The notes under the pieces are model-generated. The model was not told the DNA's origin and did no database searches. It saw only the letters and a program-made list of their open reading frames with translations. A stretch of 64,000 bases of DNA from an uncultured Bacteroides sp. (GTDB lineage Bacteria > Bacteroidota > Bacteroidia > Bacteroidales > UBA932), in contig CAMCGB010000001.1 of NCBI GenBank assembly GCA_945874355.1, positions 124,001 to 188,000 on the forward strand, given 5' to 3'. Made by a program: the position numbers and the translations under genes. Numbering within the stretch: the stretch's first letter is position 1; every line of letters begins with the position of its first letter. Of this stretch, positions 61,584 through 64,000 are shown in pieces.

Positions 61584-63239
61584 ATGACTTCAAGTAAAAT
61601 ACACACTCTCTGCCTGACAGTGCTGATGCTGCTCCTTTGCCCGGCATTGATTTCCTCCTGTTCGCAGCTCCTGGATACCTCTCCTACTACAGATGTGGAC
61701 AAAGAGCTGATTCTGAAAGATACAGAATCGGTAAAGGTGGCTCTGGACGGAGTTTATGCAACTCTTTATAACAGAATAGATTTCGTGACGGCCAATGCCC
61801 ATCAGTGCTTCGGGATTATGGCTGTCAACCTGGCAGCAGAGCTGATGGGAGAGGATATGGTCCAGACAGCAGAAGGAGCCGGATGGTTCTGGAAGGATTA
61901 CAACTACGAGACCCGTGAGCGCTATACAAGCAAGATTCAGCGCTGCTACTTCACCTGGACGTATTTCTACCAGATTATCTGCAATGTCAACTACATCCTC
62001 AGCGCGCAGGACAGTGCCAGCGGCCCGCGCGAAGAGCTGGACTACCTTATGGCCCAGGCGTACAGCCTGCGGGCATACTCTTATTTTATGCTCATCCAGT
62101 CTTTCCAGCAGACTTACCTCGGCCACGAAAACCTTCCCGGAGTGCCCATCTACACTGAGCCAACGACCAGCGAAAGCAAGGGCGGACCGCGTGCGAAGGT
62201 GTCGGAAGTCTATGACCGGATAGTGGAAGACCTGGATACTGCAATGGACCTGTATAGGGACAGCGGAATCAGCCAGAGAGACATCACTGAGCTGGACTAT
62301 TATGCCGCCAATCTTCTCAGGGCAAGAGTCGCCCTTGTGATGGGTGACTGGCAGAAGGCGGCCACCTGTGCCGGCATCGCCCTTGAAAAGCCGGGTCGCA
62401 GCCTGCTGGGCATCCAGGAGGCTACCGTGGTCAAAGGCAGCTTCAACGATGCCGACAAGACTTGGACCACCGGAACTACTCCTTTTAACTCAACTGAGTC
62501 ATCCTCAGTGCTTTGGGGAGCCAAAGTGCTGAGCGAGCAGTCGACCGTCTATGCTTCTTTCTACTCCCAGATGGACGCCTGCACCGACATCTACTATGCT
62601 GCCGAATCCCCCAAGTGCATCAGCAATTGGCTGTATGCCCAAATCCCCGAGAGTGATGTCCGGAAAGGCTGGTGGAACGGAGATATAGGAGTGGATGCTT
62701 CAGAGTGGAAATATGGAGCGAACATCAACTACAACCAGCATAAATTCCAGTGGAAAGACCAGAAGAGCTACCAGGGAGACTATATCTTTATGCGTCTTGA
62801 GGAAGCGGTACTTATCCAGGCAGAGGCTATGTGCCGTCTCAAGGACTACTCCGGAGCACGGAAGGCAATATCCGAACTCGGCAGCCGCAGGGACCCCAAT
62901 TACCAGAGAAGGGTAGCTTCCCTTTCCGGATGCGAGCAGACCTTCGCTTCGACCGGCACTGTAAGCACCCTGCTTGACGAAATCCTTCTCCAGAGAAGAA
63001 TTGAACTCTGGGGAGAAGCAGGAAGAGTATTTGACATTCTCAGGCTTGCTAAAGGCTGGACCCGCGACTGGACTGTCGGCGGAGTGAAGAGTAATCACAC
63101 CAACATACTGAGCAAGTACCCCGAGTATGCCGCTTTCCCTGCTGACTATCTGGAGTGCATACTGATGATACCTCAGACTGAAATCGACAATAATCCAAAT
63201 ATCAACGATGAAGACCAGAATCCTTACCGGCAGCTTTAG
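61584..63239 (+). CDS. SusD/RagB-type surface nutrient-binding lipoprotein
   Basis: A 551-residue lipoprotein (lipobox ISSC) with SusD features: LLDTSPTTDVDKELILKD near the start, TPR-like helices (YLMAQAYSLRAYSYFMLIQSFQQTYL; NLLRARVALVMGDWQKAA) and a C-terminal half ending in IPQTEIDNNPNINDEDQNPY. It lids the SusC barrel and binds the incoming polymer. It begins 5 bp after susC. Its 3' end is overlapped by 32 bp by the next lipoprotein gene. Confidence 0.96.
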   Translation: MTSSKIHTLCLTVLMLLLCPALISSCSQLLDTSPTTDVDKELILKDTESVKVALDGVYATLYNRIDFVTANAHQCFGIMAVNLAAELMGEDMVQTAEGAGWFWKDYNYETRERYTSKIQRCYFTWTYFYQIICNVNYILSAQDSASGPREELDYLMAQAYSLRAYSYFMLIQSFQQTYLGHENLPGVPIYTEPTTSESKGGPRAKVSEVYDRIVEDLDTAMDLYRDSGISQRDITELDYYAANLLRARVALVMGDWQKAATCAGIALEKPGRSLLGIQEATVVKGSFNDADKTWTTGTTPFNSTESSSVLWGAKVLSEQSTVYASFYSQMDACTDIYYAAESPKCISNWLYAQIPESDVRKGWWNGDIGVDASEWKYGANINYNQHKFQWKDQKSYQGDYIFMRLEEAVLIQAEAMCRLKDYSGARKAISELGSRRDPNYQRRVASLSGCEQTFASTGTVSTLLDEILLQRRIELWGEAGRVFDILRLAKGWTRDWTVGGVKSNHTNILSKYPEYAAFPADYLECILMIPQTEIDNNPNINDEDQNPYRQL

Positions 63240-64000
63240 TCTGCTCTGGGCAATAGTTTCGTCCTTTGTGGCCCTGTCCTGCTCCGATGAGCAGATAGGT
63301 ACCATATATGAGGGTGAATCGTCCTTTGCCTTCAATAGCGGCGTTCTGAACGCGGAGCTCGGAGCTTCGGATATGAACCAGATTCTTGTCCCGATTTCGA
63401 GAGGAAGCTTCGATGAGAGTATGGCTGAGCTCAAGCTCGAATTTGAAAATGCTCAGGGAGAGTGGGTTGACTCAGACCCGGAAGGCCTTTTCTCGCTTGT
63501 GGCCAAAAGGGTCCTTTTTGCAGATGGTTCGTACAGCGCAAATGCCCAGATTCACTATTCAGACCTTAATAAACTAGGCATAGGGAAGAAGTACAGGATG
63601 AGGCTCACTATCCTTGGCGAGCTTAGCCCGAGCCAGAGGGGGAGCGTAGTGATAACGGCCAGCCGCAAACTGACTTTCACTCTGCTAGGGAAGTGTGAAT
63701 GGACTGACGTGTGTCTGTTCGACGGCACCTATTCCGCTGATATATACAAGGCAGAGGAGGCTGCAATCTACAGAGTTTCAGACCCTTACTCCGAGGGTTT
63801 GGTGGCTGAGGAGTATGCTGATGCCGGATGGATGGGAACACCTTCGGAATTCGTCCAGTTCCAGGTGCTTGATGACGGCAGCATAGTTTATGAGCCTTTC
63901 TGTACCGGGATGAAGGTGCAGGGCAGATATCTTGCCTGGGCCTATTATCCGGGCGAGTATCAATGGGGAAAGGACTTCTCTTCGTTCAACTCGAGGAACC
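63208..64000 (+). CDS. Lipoprotein downstream of SusD, truncated by the window end
   Basis: An open frame of at least 264 codons starting at ATG 63208 and running off the window. The start (MKTRILTGSFSLLWAIVSSF...ALSC) is a lipoprotein signal; the mature part begins SDEQIGTIYEGESSFAFNS and is beta-rich. Such accessory lipoproteins after SusD often form part of the surface complex (DUF4843/DUF4929-like in layout), but no named family is recognised. The start lies 32 bp inside susD in another frame, which makes translational coupling likely. Confidence 0.75.
   Translation, partial: MKTRILTGSFSLLWAIVSSFVALSCSDEQIGTIYEGESSFAFNSGVLNAELGASDMNQILVPISRGSFDESMAELKLEFENAQGEWVDSDPEGLFSLVAKRVLFADGSYSANAQIHYSDLNKLGIGKKYRMRLTILGELSPSQRGSVVITASRKLTFTLLGKCEWTDVCLFDGTYSADIYKAEEAAIYRVSDPYSEGLVAEEYADAGWMGTPSEFVQFQVLDDGSIVYEPFCTGMKVQGRYLAWAYYPGEYQWGKDFSSFNSRN

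Noticed and set aside
1..64000. CRISPR arrays, tRNA genes, integrases and transposases
   Set aside because: Gene gaps were read for regular repeats, cloverleaf arms and recombinase motifs; none was found.

Overview
The window reads as chromosomal DNA of a Bacteroidales bacterium, most likely an uncultured gut or rumen lineage. The evidence is a SusC/SusD pair, many Sec-exported CAZymes and lipoproteins, recurrent TAnnTTTG (-7 type) promoters with few Shine-Dalgarno sites, and Bacteroidetes-typical proteins (long NusB, YbbR, DUF5606, DUF3276, DUF3869-like lipoprotein beside OmpA). Gene density is high and most genes are housekeeping. No tRNA, rRNA, CRISPR array, phage or transposase gene was seen.

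Layout. 1-1453: end of purB facing purA (AMP synthesis). 1454-1683: AT-rich spacer with DnaA-box-like repeats, then nrdD-nrdG (anaerobic dNTP synthesis). 4384-19663: a pectin/rhamnogalacturonan block with a six-hairpin glycosidase-like lipoprotein, rhaBAT (L-rhamnose kinase, isomerase, importer), a DUF4861-like protein, GH97, a CE7-like esterase, an SGNH-CE4 fusion esterase, GH28 and GH51. It has no SusCD pair, no rhamnulose-1-phosphate aldolase and no visible regulator. 19748-25012: aspC, a small unknown gene, and a four-gene envelope operon in which the two halves of a YjbH-like protein appear as separate genes. 25150-27246: DUF3869-like lipoprotein plus OmpA. 27310-29228: a sugar-1-kinase whose signature resembles galacturonokinase, plus a sugar nucleotidyltransferase. 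29279-31607: coiled-coil protein, zapA, a 6S-like small RNA and rny. 31648-34103 (minus): DUF3276, mtaD-like deaminase and purine nucleoside phosphorylase. 34223-38716: nusB-yajC-ybbR-coaE-DUF5606-rimO. 38718-39025 (minus): RNase P RNA. 39052-44433: glutaminyl cyclase (minus), pyrG and a GH106 rhamnosidase. 44422-55070: YeiH-type exporter and thrA (minus), then leuACD-metX and lysC-lysA. 55220-64000: two paralogous lipoproteins, SusC, SusD and a truncated lipoprotein.

How it fits together. GH28, GH51, GH106, GH97 and the esterases would release galacturonate, arabinose, rhamnose and acetyl groups from pectin. RhaT/A/B take rhamnose in and phosphorylate it. The kinase/nucleotidyltransferase pair could recycle a released sugar, possibly galacturonate, to a nucleotide sugar. 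The amino-acid block supplies aspartate-family amino acids and leucine but lacks leuB here. The most unusual signals are the kinase operon, the 6S-like RNA beside zapA, terminators placed inside the coding ends of convergent genes, the split YjbH, and the DnaA-box-like cluster before nrdD.
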